Shown one piece after another: positions 8,435 to 17,631 of a stretch of DNA of 64,000 bases. The position numbers and the translations under genes were made by a program. Source of the stretch: Natronobacterium haloterrestre. Lineage in GTDB: Archaea > Halobacteriota > Halobacteria > Halobacteriales > Natrialbaceae. Each line of letters starts with the position of its first letter. Position 1 is the stretch's first letter. The DNA is taken from assembly GCF_900112205.1 (NCBI RefSeq), contig NZ_FOKW01000001.1, positions 186,001 through 250,000 on the forward strand, read 5' to 3'. The notes below the pieces were generated by a model, which had not been told where the DNA came from, made no database searches, and saw nothing but the letters and a program-made list of their open reading frames with translations.

Positions 8435-9472
8435 TCACTCCCAGTCGATCTCCTCCCCGCGGCTCGATTCCCGGAGGATGAACGGCCCGATGGCCAGCGT
8501 TCGCTTCGCCATCGTCGCGATCCGCAGGACGAACGCGATCAACAGCAGGAACGGGGTGACCGCGACCGTCGCGGCGGCCGCGACGATCCACACCAGGACG
8601 TCGACTCCCAGAACGGTCCCGGTCACCGCGCCGGCGTCGAAAAAGAGTAGCATCGACATCGTCACCACGAGCGCGGGGACCGCGACGTACATCATCGCCC
8701 GCGAGAGGTTGATCAACTCCCACTGGAAGTACAGCGTCTTGAAGTGCTCGCGGGCCAGGCCGAACAGCTTCAGCGACTCGAGCAGTTCGTCGTAGGCCTC
8801 CCGCGTCTCGTCGGTGAACGAATCGGCGTGGGCGTTTGCGATCCGGCGCGCCCGGAAGATCTTCCAGGAGTAGTTGTAATCGAGCGCGGCTTTGAGGACC
8901 TCGTACGTGCCGAACTGGGCGTCCTCGAGTTCGTCGCGGATCGAGTCGGCGTGCGTGGCGAGGTTGTCGGCGAAGTCGTCGACGCGGTCGATCAGGTCCT
9001 CGTCCCGGCTGTCGGAGACGGCCTCGCGGAAATCGCTCGCGCGCTCCGCGGAGGCGGCGACGATAGCCTGCAGGAACGACGCCGGCTCCGGCGGGCTGAT
9101 CGGCGCGTCGATCGACTCCTCGACGGTCCCGCGGAACTCGAGTGCGCCCTCGAGCCGTTCACGCTGGTCCTCGACGGCGCCGAGTTCCTGGGAGAGCACG
9201 AGCGAGTTGATCGTGACCACGAGCGTGACGCCGGTGATTAGCGCGGTGGTAAGGGCCTGAAAGAGGGTCTCGACCGGGTCGCTCGTTCCCACGAGTGCCC
9301 TGAGCGAGACCGGGCTGAGTCGGGCGACGACCAGCAGGCCGACGAAGACGACGACGACGAGGACGCCCGTGACGAGCCACCGGTTGGCGTCCAGCAGGAA
9401 CCGGTGGACCCAGGTCGGGGACTCGCTGCGCCGGGCCATCGTATCGTCGGGCTGGGAGCCGTCGCCGCTCAT
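8435..9472 (-). CDS. Four-helix membrane protein, paralog A of a local family
   Basis: This 345-residue protein has two hydrophobic segments near the N-terminus (about 33-55 and 75-95), a long acidic helical domain (about 100-240), and two hydrophobic segments near the C-terminus (about 255-320). Family motifs shared with the three neighbouring paralogs are VVTINSLVLSQELGA after helix 2, AREHFKTLYFQWELINLSRA before helix 3, and LRIATMAKRTLAIGPFILRE at the C-terminus. The conserved C-terminal segment is basic then hydrophobic and probably lies at the cytoplasmic membrane face. I do not recognise the family. It is read in the same direction as paralog B, 87 bases downstream of it. Confidence 0.8.
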   Translation of the reverse strand: MSGDGSQPDDTMARRSESPTWVHRFLLDANRWLVTGVLVVVVFVGLLVVARLSPVSLRALVGTSDPVETLFQALTTALITGVTLVVTINSLVLSQELGAVEDQRERLEGALEFRGTVEESIDAPISPPEPASFLQAIVAASAERASDFREAVSDSRDEDLIDRVDDFADNLATHADSIRDELEDAQFGTYEVLKAALDYNYSWKIFRARRIANAHADSFTDETREAYDELLESLKLFGLAREHFKTLYFQWELINLSRAMMYVAVPALVVTMSMLLFFDAGAVTGTVLGVDVLVWIVAAAATVAVTPFLLLIAFVLRIATMAKRTLAIGPFILRESSRGEEIDWE

Positions 9473-9559
9473 CGCTCGAGGACGGAGGTACCACGGTGGT
9501 TCGGAAATAAGTACGGCAGGCGACGCACGGACCGAACTCGCTCGATCCGCGACAGCGGA

Positions 9560-10609
9560 TCAGCCCAGATCCTCGTCGCGTTCCGACTCCCGCAGGATGA
9601 ACGGGCCCATCGCCAGCGTTCGCTTCGCGACCGTCGCGATCCGGAGGATGTAGGTGATGAAGACGACGAACGGCGAGATCCCGATCACGAATCCCACGCT
9701 CGTGACCCACACGAGGTTGTCGATGCCGAGGAAGGTACCGGGCAACGCCCGACCGTCGACGTACATGAGCATGATCGCCACCACGGTCAGTGCCGGTACC
9801 GAAATGTAGAGCAACGCCCGCGAGAGGTTGATCAGTTCCCACTGAAAGTACAGCGTCTTGAAGTGCTCGCGGGCCGGCCCGAACAGCTTCAACGTCTCGA
9901 TCGTCCGGTCGAGTTTCTCCTCGGCGTCCGCCGAGAGCGCGTCGGCGTGATCCGCACGGATCTGCCGTGCGTCGTAGATCTTCCGCGAGTAATTGAAGTT
10001 GAGCGCGTGCCAGATCACCGCGAACGTACCGAACTGGGACTCCCGGAGGCCCTCCTTGACGCTGCGGGCGTTTCCGGTCACGTCCTCGACGTAGTCGGCG
10101 ACCTTCGCCCGCAACTCCTCGTCGCGTTCGGTCTCCATCTCCGCCTCGAGTTCCCTCGCCCGGTTCTGGACGCCCTCGACGAGTTCGAAGAGGAAGGCGG
10201 CGGGTTCGGGCGGGCTCGCGTCCTCCTCGATCGCATCTTCGACGCTCTGCCGGAAATCCATCGCCTCGGCCATGCGCTCGCGCTGTTGGCCGACTGCGCC
10301 CAGTTCCTGCGAGAGGACGAGCTGGTTGATCGTCACGACGATCGACGTGCCTGTGATGATCGCCCCGATGAACGCCGAGAAGAGGTACTCGAGGCCGTTC
10401 TGGTCCTCGATGATCAGCCGGAGCGGCGTGAGTCCGAGCCGACTGGCCGCGACGAGGACGAGGAACACGACGGTCAGGACTGCGCCGGTGAACACCCACC
10501 GGTTCACCTGGAGCAACACCCAGTACCGCGGTCCGCCGAGCCGATCGCCGGCGTCGGTTCCGTCGGTGCGTCCCCCCTCGTTCGACTCCGAGTCGCCCGA
10601 GTCGTTCAT
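9560..10609 (-). CDS. Four-helix membrane protein, paralog B of a local family
   Basis: A 349-residue homolog of paralog A with the same layout: an acidic N-terminal tail, two hydrophobic helices (about 35-57 and 80-102), a large soluble domain with DQRERM-like and FGTFAVIWHALNFNYS segments, and two C-terminal helices. The family motifs read VVTINQLVLSQELGA, AREHFKTLYFQWELINLSRA and LRIATVAKRTLAMGPFILRE. Paralogs A and B are the closest pair and are probably an ancestral tandem duplication. Nothing indicates enzymatic residues; a homo-oligomeric channel or scaffold is one possibility but unproven. Confidence 0.8.
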   Translation of the reverse strand: MNDSGDSESNEGGRTDGTDAGDRLGGPRYWVLLQVNRWVFTGAVLTVVFLVLVAASRLGLTPLRLIIEDQNGLEYLFSAFIGAIITGTSIVVTINQLVLSQELGAVGQQRERMAEAMDFRQSVEDAIEEDASPPEPAAFLFELVEGVQNRARELEAEMETERDEELRAKVADYVEDVTGNARSVKEGLRESQFGTFAVIWHALNFNYSRKIYDARQIRADHADALSADAEEKLDRTIETLKLFGPAREHFKTLYFQWELINLSRALLYISVPALTVVAIMLMYVDGRALPGTFLGIDNLVWVTSVGFVIGISPFVVFITYILRIATVAKRTLAMGPFILRESERDEDLG

Positions 10610-10768
10610 CGGCTATCGGATCCGACGACGGCGGCGAGTAAAAGACCGGGCCCGGGAGGTGACGGCCCCGAAAGCGGATACGGGCGATCTCGTCGGTCGA
10701 AACGACGGTCTCGGGGGCGTGACTGTCAACGCAGCCTTTTGCCGACGGTCCCCGTAGTCCCGTACGAC

Positions 10769-11347
10769 ATGAGCGCTGAGAGTGCTCCCGGGTCCGACGG
10801 GATCGGCACCGGAAACTGGCTGCTCGGCGGGGCGATCGGCGGCGCGGTCGGATCGTTGCTGTTCGGCCTGGTGCTCTGGCTCGTCGATCCGACGATCGTC
10901 ACCGAGGCGATTCCGGCGATATACGGGATCGAACCGGCCGGCACCGCCGGGTGGACCTTCCACCTGGCCCACGGGCTCGTCCTCGGCGTCGTCTTCGGCG
11001 CGCTCATCAGTCGTGACCCGATCCTCGGGACGGTGACGGCCGACGTCGAGACCGGGTTCCTCGCATCGATGGGCAACGGCCTCCGCTTCGCGCTGGCGGG
11101 CATGGTCTACGGGCTCGCGATCTGGGCGTTACTCCCCCTGATCGTGGTGCCGGCCTGGGCCGGGATCGGGGGAATCGAGGAGCCAGGGTTCCCGGTGTTG
11201 GCCTTCGAGAGCCTCCTCGGTCACCTCCTCTACGGCCTGTTGCTCGGCGGGTTGTTCTCGGCGGTCGCCGATACGGCCCCGAAAGCGAGGGAGGCCGAGG
11301 CCCCCTTCGAGGAGGCATCGGACTCATCGCGTTCCTCCCGGGAGTGA
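10769..11347 (+). CDS. Multi-helix membrane protein, haloarchaeal, unknown function
   Basis: The ATG at 10769 (MSAESAPGSDGIG) is used because sequence upstream in frame is non-coding. The 192-residue product has four to five hydrophobic segments: GGAIGGAVGSLLFGLVLWLV (about 18-37), the HGLVLGVVFGALIS region, LRFALAGMVYGLAIWALLPL, and LLGHLLYGLLLGGLFSAVA. Glycine-zipper spacing in several helices and a histidine in helix contexts (FHLAHGL, LLGHLL) are notable. The C-terminus is acidic and cytoplasmic in character. It sits between the paralog pairs A/B and C/D, diverging from B, but is not related to them by sequence. Confidence 0.75.
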   Translation: MSAESAPGSDGIGTGNWLLGGAIGGAVGSLLFGLVLWLVDPTIVTEAIPAIYGIEPAGTAGWTFHLAHGLVLGVVFGALISRDPILGTVTADVETGFLASMGNGLRFALAGMVYGLAIWALLPLIVVPAWAGIGGIEEPGFPVLAFESLLGHLLYGLLLGGLFSAVADTAPKAREAEAPFEEASDSSRSSRE

Positions 11348-11610
11348 ATCCCCGCCATTCTTCGAAACTCGTCCGCGGGACAGGGGACAGAGGACAGGAG
11401 ACCGGGAACGAACGAATCGACGGCGCTCGAACCCGGAAGCCGGAACGACGAACGGAGCGACCGCCGCCGGTAGCCAACCTCGAGCGCGGATTCCGTCTCC
11501 ACAGCCCGGTGTGACGGAGTGTCGACGGACAGCATCGCCCGAGATCGATCGGTTGCTGCGTGCAAACGACGGCAACAGTGGTACCAGCGCCGGCGGTGTG
11601 GTCTTCCCGT

Positions 11611-12657
11611 ATGAGCGAGTCCGGGGGTACCGGTGAGACCGCGAACACGATCCAGGACCGGGTTCGTGGCGGGAAACCGGTCGTGTGGTTCCTGGTCTCG
11701 GGAAACCGGTTTGCCGTCGCCGGCGTGTTGCTCGCGGTCGCGTACGCGGTGCTCGTCTTTCTCGGACAGTTCGGACCGGGTTCGATCACGCGGCTGTTCG
11801 AGCCCGACCCGCTCTTCGCGCTGTTCACCCCGGTTATCATCGGCATCATCATGGGCGTCAGCCTCGTCCTGACGTTCAACCAGCTCGTCCTCTCGGCGGA
11901 ACTCGGCCCCATCGGGGATCAGCGCGAACGGATGGCGGAGGCGATGGCGTTCCGGCGGGACGTCGAGGACGCCGTCGGGCGGGAGACGAGTCCACCCGAA
12001 CCCTCCACGTTCCTGCGCGGCCTCGTCGAGGCGACCGGAGCCCACGCGGCGACCGTTCTCGAGCGACTCGAGGCCGAGTCCGACCTCGACGCGGCGGCAC
12101 GCGAGGACGTCCGCGAGTACGCCGAGGGCGTCGCGGCGGACGCCGAGCGCATCACGCCGAAAATCGAGGGCCGCCAGTTCGGCACGTTCGACGTGGTCGC
12201 GTCGGTGCTCGAGTACAACTACTCCTGGAAAATCTACGCGGGCCGGCGCGTTCGCAACCGCCACGCGTCGGAACTCTCCGAGGAGACGCTCGAGGCCCTC
12301 GAGAACCTCGTCGCCGACCTCGAGTTCTTCGGGCCCGCCCGCGAACACTTCAAGACGCTGTACTTCCGGTGGGAGATCATCGACATCTCGCGGGCGCTGG
12401 TGTACGTCTCGCTCCCCGCGCTGTCCGTCGTCGCGTACATGATCCTGGTCTTCGAGACGGGCGACGTCGCGGGCTCGGTCGCCGGCGTCGACACCGGGCT
12501 GCTGGTCGTCGGCCTGGGGCTCGCGGTCGGGGTGACGCCGTTTTCGATCTTCCTGGCGTACATCCTCCGGATCGTCACCGTCGCGAAGTGGACGCTGTCG
12601 ATGGGGCCGTTCATCCTCCGGGAAACGGATCGCGGGTCGGACATCGAGTGGGAATGA
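11611..12657 (+). CDS. Four-helix membrane protein, paralog C of a local family
   Basis: Start at ATG 11611 (MSESGGTGETAN), giving 348 residues. It shares the full architecture of paralogs A and B. Family motifs are VLTFNQLVLSAELGP, AREHFKTLYFRWEIIDISRA and LRIVTVAKWTLSMGPFILRE. The soluble domain includes QFGTFDVVASVLEYNYSWKI, closely matching A. It is on the opposite strand to A, B and D, and its stop is 22 bases from that of paralog D, so C and D converge. The change of orientation shows the cluster did not arise by simple tandem duplication alone. Confidence 0.8.
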   Translation: MSESGGTGETANTIQDRVRGGKPVVWFLVSGNRFAVAGVLLAVAYAVLVFLGQFGPGSITRLFEPDPLFALFTPVIIGIIMGVSLVLTFNQLVLSAELGPIGDQRERMAEAMAFRRDVEDAVGRETSPPEPSTFLRGLVEATGAHAATVLERLEAESDLDAAAREDVREYAEGVAADAERITPKIEGRQFGTFDVVASVLEYNYSWKIYAGRRVRNRHASELSEETLEALENLVADLEFFGPAREHFKTLYFRWEIIDISRALVYVSLPALSVVAYMILVFETGDVAGSVAGVDTGLLVVGLGLAVGVTPFSIFLAYILRIVTVAKWTLSMGPFILRETDRGSDIEWE

Positions 12658-12679
12658 TCCGCCCGGCCGCCGGCCGGCG

Positions 12680-13753
12680 TCAATCCTGGGCGGTCGACTC
12701 GGTCTCCCCGTAGGACACGTCGAACGGCCCGGCTTCCGGCTCCTTCTGGGGGATCATCGGTCCGACCGATGCCGTCCGGCGGGTCACCGTCGCGGTCCGC
12801 AGGATGTACGATACGAGCAACGCGAGCGGGGAAACGACGACTGCGATGAGCCCGCTCACGAAAAACGGGAGGTAGATCGCGCTTATCGTCGGCCCGCCGA
12901 GGTCCGCGTACACGAACCCAAGGAGCATCGCCGAGAGGATCGCCGGGACGCCGGTGTAGATGGTCAACTGCGAGAACCGCGTGAGTTCCCGCTGGAGGTA
13001 CGTCGTCTTGAAGTGTTCCTGGGCGACCGTCATCTGCTCCAGGGCGTCGATCAGGTCGTCGAAGGCCGCGGTCACGTCCTCCGACGGCGACTCGGCGTCC
13101 CCGTAGCGGCCCCGCAGTTGCTTGGCGACGTATAGCTGCCAGGCGGAGTTGTACGCGACGGCGGCCGACACCGCCTCGAAGGTACCGAACTTCGTCTTCT
13201 CCAGGGTGTCGTCGATCCGATCCGTGCTCGCCTCGACGCGGTTCGTGTACGCGTCGACCAGCCGTCCGAACTCGTCGTCGGTGCCGCGCGGGGCCACCTC
13301 CTCTTCGAGGGTGCGAGCGTTGTGGCGGATCGATTCGACGATGAGTTCGAGCAGTTCCGCGGGCGAGGCCGGCGACGCCGGCACCTTCGCCGTGTCCGCG
13401 ACGTTGTTGCGAAAATCAATCACTCCCTCGAGTTGCGTGCGTGCGTCGTCTGCGGACGCGAACTCCTGTGAGAGGATCAGCTGGTTGATCGAGACGACGA
13501 GCGTGACGAGCGAGAACGTCCCGGCGATCATCCCGCCGGCCAGGCGGGTGATCGAGTCGTCGTTGACGAACGCGACGAACCCGATTTCGTTCAGTGCAAG
13601 CAGGAGCAGGAAGACGATCGCGGAGATGCCCGTCGCGACGGTCAATCGGTCGCCCTCGACCACCACCCACTCCCGGAACCGCGCGACGGGGCCGCCCGGA
13701 TCCCCGATATCGGGCCCGTGAGACTCGAGCGCCTCGTCGCTCTCGGACGACAT
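12680..13753 (-). CDS. Four-helix membrane protein, paralog D (most diverged)
   Basis: 357 residues, same topology. The motifs are recognisable but drifted: VVSINQLILSQEFAS, AQEHFKTTYLQRELTRFSQ and LRTATVTRRTASVGPMI. The C-terminal FILRE seen in A-C is replaced by MIPQKE. The N-terminal cytoplasmic tail and the acidic soluble domain are retained. Being the most divergent copy, it may have a separate role or be under weaker constraint. Function unknown, as for the others. Confidence 0.78.
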   Translation of the reverse strand: MSSESDEALESHGPDIGDPGGPVARFREWVVVEGDRLTVATGISAIVFLLLLALNEIGFVAFVNDDSITRLAGGMIAGTFSLVTLVVSINQLILSQEFASADDARTQLEGVIDFRNNVADTAKVPASPASPAELLELIVESIRHNARTLEEEVAPRGTDDEFGRLVDAYTNRVEASTDRIDDTLEKTKFGTFEAVSAAVAYNSAWQLYVAKQLRGRYGDAESPSEDVTAAFDDLIDALEQMTVAQEHFKTTYLQRELTRFSQLTIYTGVPAILSAMLLGFVYADLGGPTISAIYLPFFVSGLIAVVVSPLALLVSYILRTATVTRRTASVGPMIPQKEPEAGPFDVSYGETESTAQD

Positions 13754-13942
13754 GCGGACCCCTTCGCCGGTCCCGACAATAAGCCCCTCCGTTGCACATG
13801 GAACCGGAATTCCAGGAATTGAGGGCTGAGTCGGGGCGAGCGGCCAGAGGGTGTGGCGAGCTCGCCATCGCGTGGTCCGGAACCCGTCTCGTCAGTCAGT
13901 TCAGGGTCCACACTGAAATGACTCCGGGCTGTCGATATCACC

Positions 13943-14503
13943 ATGACCGGCTCGGACAGCCACGACGGTCGTCCTCGCGGACGCAGGGGCGCGATGGCGC
14001 GCCGACCGTCGTTCGACCGCCGCCGAGCGCTCGCCGCGCTCGGGTCCGGCGTCGCAACCGCCATCGCCGGCTGTCTCGGCGACGACGGCCTGGCGATCAA
14101 CGGCGATCCACGCTACGAGGAGGGAACCGTCGACGTCGGCGACGACGCGGAGAACCGTTCGGCCGAGGAGATGACCGCGGCGGAGGCCCTCGCCGAACAG
14201 GAGGTCACCGAGAGCGTGACGACGCTCGACGTCCTCGAACTCGTCGATCACGAGTTCGTCCTCGAGGACGACTATCGCGGCTCGACCGTCCAGGGAACCG
14301 TCGAAAACACGGGCAGCGATCGGATCGAACTCGCCGAAGTGCGGGTTCGCGTCTACGACGACGCCGGCGCGCAACTCGGCCGCTATCTCGCCACCGTCGG
14401 CGACCTCGATGGCGGCGCTCGCTGGTCGTTCCAGGTCGTCGTCCTGCAGTCGCCCGGAGATATCGCTCGCTACGACGTGACGGCGCTCGGTACCCCGACG
14501 TAG
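13943..14503 (+). CDS. Lipoprotein with FxLYD-like beta domain
   Basis: 186 residues. A twin-arginine-like stretch (DRRRALAALGSG) precedes a lipobox ending AIAGC at about residue 44, so the mature protein is probably lipid-anchored at the outer face of the membrane. An in-frame ATG at 13994 would give a more usual signal length and is a reasonable alternative start. The mature part begins with an acidic linker and ends in a beta-sandwich: STVQGTVENTGSDRIELAEV, VRVYDDAGAQLGR and GGARWSFQVVV, the pattern of FxLYD domains found in many haloarchaeal lipoproteins. Specific binding partners are unknown. Confidence 0.8.
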   Translation: MTGSDSHDGRPRGRRGAMARRPSFDRRRALAALGSGVATAIAGCLGDDGLAINGDPRYEEGTVDVGDDAENRSAEEMTAAEALAEQEVTESVTTLDVLELVDHEFVLEDDYRGSTVQGTVENTGSDRIELAEVRVRVYDDAGAQLGRYLATVGDLDGGARWSFQVVVLQSPGDIARYDVTALGTPT

Positions 14504-14523
14504 TTCCCGGTCGGGGTAGCGCG

Positions 14524-14865
14524 TCAGTCGCCGAGTAGCGCCTCGTCGACCGCCTCGTACACCGCGTCCGGATCGACGGCGAGTTCGTACGCCGGCCGTC
14601 CCTTCCCCGTCGGCGACGTCCGGTTCGCGTCGATCTCCTCGACCAGGTCCTCGTCCTCGAGGCGGTACAGCGATCGGATCACGTCCGCCTCGCGGATCGT
14701 CCCGAGCCGGTCGGAGCCCTCCGCGATCTCCTTCCGGCAGGTACGTCCGATCTCGTGGGTGTCGACGGGCGTTTCGTCCGCCTGGTGCAGTATCACGACG
14801 CCGAGCAGAACGGCCTGCTCGAGCTGGGAGATGGCGTCGATCCCGGGTGCTGGCTCGGTGGCCAT
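14524..14865 (-). CDS. Small winged-helix transcriptional regulator
   Basis: From the Met at 14865 (MATEPAPGIDAISQ) the protein has 113 residues; a longer form from 14913 is possible. It carries a helix-turn-helix region with TPVDTHEIGRTCRKEIAEGS and EADVIRSLYRLEDEDLVEEI, then a wing (SPTGKGRPAYELAVD). The layout resembles PadR-like or DUF7344-like small haloarchaeal regulators. No ligand domain is present, so it probably acts as a homodimer on DNA. It converges on the lipoprotein gene with 20 bases between stops. Confidence 0.7.
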   Translation of the reverse strand: MATEPAPGIDAISQLEQAVLLGVVILHQADETPVDTHEIGRTCRKEIAEGSDRLGTIREADVIRSLYRLEDEDLVEEIDANRTSPTGKGRPAYELAVDPDAVYEAVDEALLGD

Positions 14866-15052
14866 ACGCGCCGCTTCCACGTCGGGGTTGGTAATCGTTA
14901 CCCCTATTCCCACCCTCTCGCTATCGCTGTCGCGTCGACGTTCGCCAGCCGGCCGGCTGGGAGGGGAGGAAGTGTCGGGGCAGCCACTCGGGGGAACGTG
15001 CCAGACGGTTCGAAAACGCGTGGATCTCCGCGAAACCCGATCTAGGAGGGGT

Positions 15053-15937
15053 TCAGTCCCGTTCCTCGTCCTGGAGTTCCGCCAGTTCTGCCTCGATCTC
15101 CTCGTCGTCGACGTCGGCCTCGAGGTCCTCGAGTTCGGATTCGTCGACGTCTGGCGTGTCGCTCGCTCCGGGGGTCGGTTCGGATTCGGGTTCGCGTTCG
15201 CGTTCGGGTTCGGTCCCCGCCCTCTCGCGTTCGGGTTCGCCTTCGCCGACCTCGGATTTGAGCGTCTCGAGTTCCGCCTCCACGCCGCTGTCGGCCGTCA
15301 TCTCCTCGAGTTCGCGGTCGATGCTGTCCTTGTCGGACATGACGTCGTCGAACGCGCCGGACTCGTGGAGTTCGTCGAGCGCGGCGGCGCGTGCCTCCAT
15401 GTCCTCGGTCTGTTCCTCGGCGCGTTCGATTGCCCGGCCGACGTCCTCGAACTCCTCGCCCGTGGCGGTCATCGCCTCGGAGACGGTCGAACTCGCCTCG
15501 GCGGCCTCGTAGCGGGCCTTCATCGTCTCTTTCTTCGTGCGGAACTCCTCGATGCGGGTCTGGAGGTCGTTTTTCTGCTCGATCAGGCTGTCCTGCTGGC
15601 TCTGTAGTTCCGAAATCTGGCGTTCGAGGTCCTCGATCTGGTTCATCTTCGTCTTCTTCTTCTCGAGGGCGCGCCGCGCCAGGTCCTCACGGCCCTGCTG
15701 GACGGCAGTCCGGGCCTGTTCGTTGTGCTTCTCGACGTTGTCCTCGAGGCGACGTTTCTGCATCTCGAGGCGCTTCTTCTGTGTGGTGAGGTCGGCGATG
15801 CCACGTTTGACCTCCTGGAGCTGGTCGCGCATCTGCTCGTAGGAGTAGTCCAGCGTTTCGGTCGGGTCCTCCGCCCGGTTGAGCAGCGAGTTGATCTTCG
15901 ACCGGATGACGTAGGAGGTCCGAGAGAGGATGCCCAT
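15053..15937 (-). CDS. pspA: PspA/IM30 (Vipp1) family membrane-associated protein
   Basis: A 294-residue member of the PspA/Vipp1 family, bacterial and archaeal relatives of ESCRT-III. It begins MGILSRTSYVIRSKINSLL (amphipathic helix 0 for membrane contact) followed by NRAEDPTETLDYSYEQM and a long coiled-coil hairpin (residues 35-165, KKRLEMQKRRLEDNVEKHNE). Residues 215-255 are a low-complexity acidic/basic insert (EPERERAGTEPEREREPESE) coded by ggttcgcgttcg-like repeats, and a C-terminal helix (SELEDLEADVDDEEIEAELA) resembles the ESCRT-III-like tail. Members maintain membrane integrity under stress. No pspBC-type partners are adjacent. Confidence 0.9.
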   Translation of the reverse strand: MGILSRTSYVIRSKINSLLNRAEDPTETLDYSYEQMRDQLQEVKRGIADLTTQKKRLEMQKRRLEDNVEKHNEQARTAVQQGREDLARRALEKKKTKMNQIEDLERQISELQSQQDSLIEQKNDLQTRIEEFRTKKETMKARYEAAEASSTVSEAMTATGEEFEDVGRAIERAEEQTEDMEARAAALDELHESGAFDDVMSDKDSIDRELEEMTADSGVEAELETLKSEVGEGEPERERAGTEPEREREPESEPTPGASDTPDVDESELEDLEADVDDEEIEAELAELQDEERD

Positions 15938-16127
15938 ACTCCTACGTATCGCTCGGCATCCTTAAAAACATCACTTCGACGACAGTCGCCGCCGGAATCG
16001 ACGCCGTGAGCCGGTTTCGGACGAAATATCCCGGACTCGAGGGTCGGTTCCGACCGTCCCGTGGCAGGGTCCGGGAGACCGCCGCTCCTCCGCAACGCCT
16101 GTTACCGGCCTCCCCCAACGGACGCGC

Positions 16128-16763
16128 ATGACCGATATTCTGGTGCCCGGCGCACGCGACGTCCGTGGCACGCTCGAGGAGCCCGAGGGTGAGACGGACG
16201 CGGTCGTCGTCGCCTGCCCGCCGCACCCGCAACACGGCGGCTCGCGCAGCAACGGCCGTCTCGTCGCCGTCGCGGATGCGCTGACGGATCTCGAGTCGAC
16301 AGCCGACGCCCCGGCCGAGGCGGGGATCGCCTGTCTCCGCTTCGACTACGGCGACTGGGACGAAGGCGACGGTGAGCGGGCCGACGTGCGCAACGCCGTC
16401 CGCTGGGCCGCTGAGCGGTACGATCGCGTCGGCCTCTTCGGCTACAGCTTCGGCGCGACGCTCTCACTGGTGGTTGCGAGCGAACTCGAGGCCGTCGACG
16501 CCGTCGCTGCCCTGGCTCCGACCGTTCGGTTGGCCGACGACCTCGACGCCGCGGCGGCGCTGGATGCGCTGTCGGCCTCCCGGCCGGTCCAGGTACTGTA
16601 CGGCGAGCGCGACGAGACCGTCGACTGGGAACCGGTCGTCGAGCGCGCGACCGACCGCGGCGACGACGTGGTCGCGATCCCCGCAGACCACTTCTTCGTC
16701 GGCCAGGACCGGAAAATCGCCGACGCCGTCTCCGGGTTCTTCGCCTCGACGCTGTTCGAGTGA
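16128..16763 (+). CDS. Alpha/beta hydrolase (dienelactone hydrolase-like)
   Basis: 211 residues with the alpha/beta hydrolase pattern: early strand VVVACPPHPQHGGS providing the oxyanion region, nucleophile elbow LFGYSFGATLSL (Ser near residue 107), acid in GERDETVDW, and catalytic histidine in IPADHFFVG. It resembles the KANL3/Tex30 or CocE-like small hydrolases often annotated as dienelactone hydrolase; the substrate is unknown. It precedes a methyltransferase gene by 54 bases on the same strand. Confidence 0.85.
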   Translation: MTDILVPGARDVRGTLEEPEGETDAVVVACPPHPQHGGSRSNGRLVAVADALTDLESTADAPAEAGIACLRFDYGDWDEGDGERADVRNAVRWAAERYDRVGLFGYSFGATLSLVVASELEAVDAVAALAPTVRLADDLDAAAALDALSASRPVQVLYGERDETVDWEPVVERATDRGDDVVAIPADHFFVGQDRKIADAVSGFFASTLFE

Positions 16764-16817
16764 CCGCTCGAGACGCGTACCGAAACGTATTGGACGGGCG
16801 ACACGAGAGTCCGTCTC

Positions 16818-17540
16818 ATGGAAGCTCCGAGTACGGTCGAGCGAGCGCTCGCGGACCGGACGATCGACGGCCGGCGCTGCCTCGAGGCCGGCGCGGGCGT
16901 CGGCAACACGACAGCCGGACTGCTCGAGGCCGGCGCACGGGAGGTCCACGCCGTCACGAACGATCCGGACCACGCGGCGGCGGTCCGCGACCGGCTCGCC
17001 GACCGCGGCGACGGCGACCGCGCGACGGTCCACCTGGCGGACCTGCGGTCGATCCCGCTCCCGGACGACTCCGTCGAGGTCGTCACCGCCCACGCGCTGT
17101 GTAACGTCCTCGCGCCGGCGCAACTCGAGTCGATCGCCGGGGAACTGACCCGCGTCGCCGCCCCCGGCGCGACGCTCGTCGTCGACGACTACGCGCCGAT
17201 CCCCGATTCGCCGGTCCGGGAACTGTTCGCCGTCGAGAACGCGGTCGCGGAACTGGCCGACGGCGACCCCGCACTGACGTTCTACCCTGCCACGGGCCTG
17301 CGACGGCTGTTTACCGGCCACGGCTGGACCCACGACCGGACCGAGACGATCCTCGAGCCCGTGCCGTGGACGTCGGACCTCCTCGAGGCCCACGTCGACG
17401 TCGTGCGGGACCGCGCGGCGGGCCTGCCCGACGACCTCGCGGGGCCGCTTCTCGACCGGGCCGAACGGCTCGCGACCGATATCGGCGACGCGGCGGTCGG
17501 CGAGATGTACAGCCTCGCGATGCGGTATCCGCGGGGGTAA
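16818..17540 (+). CDS. Class I SAM-dependent methyltransferase
   Basis: 240 residues. The SAM-binding motif I is RCLEAGAGVGNTTAGLLEAG (residues 21-40), then an acidic residue at the end of strand 2, HLADLRSIPLPDDSVEVVTA for motifs II/III, and VAAPGATLVVDDYAPI after helix D. This resembles methyltransferase domain 11 proteins. The acceptor cannot be inferred. A weakly similar ORF arrangement with the hydrolase upstream suggests one transcription unit. Confidence 0.85.
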   Translation: MEAPSTVERALADRTIDGRRCLEAGAGVGNTTAGLLEAGAREVHAVTNDPDHAAAVRDRLADRGDGDRATVHLADLRSIPLPDDSVEVVTAHALCNVLAPAQLESIAGELTRVAAPGATLVVDDYAPIPDSPVRELFAVENAVAELADGDPALTFYPATGLRRLFTGHGWTHDRTETILEPVPWTSDLLEAHVDVVRDRAAGLPDDLAGPLLDRAERLATDIGDAAVGEMYSLAMRYPRG

Positions 17541-17631
17541 TTCGACGTCTCGATCGAAACTTCGAGCTTTCGGGGTTTCGAGGTCTCGAGTTGGATCGTG
17601 TGTCGACGGCGTTTCGGAACTAAAATACGGG

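Noticed and set aside
9840..9870. TLYFQW in the membrane paralogs as a protease site
   Set aside because: It only coincidentally resembles a viral protease site; it is part of a conserved helix in all four paralogs.
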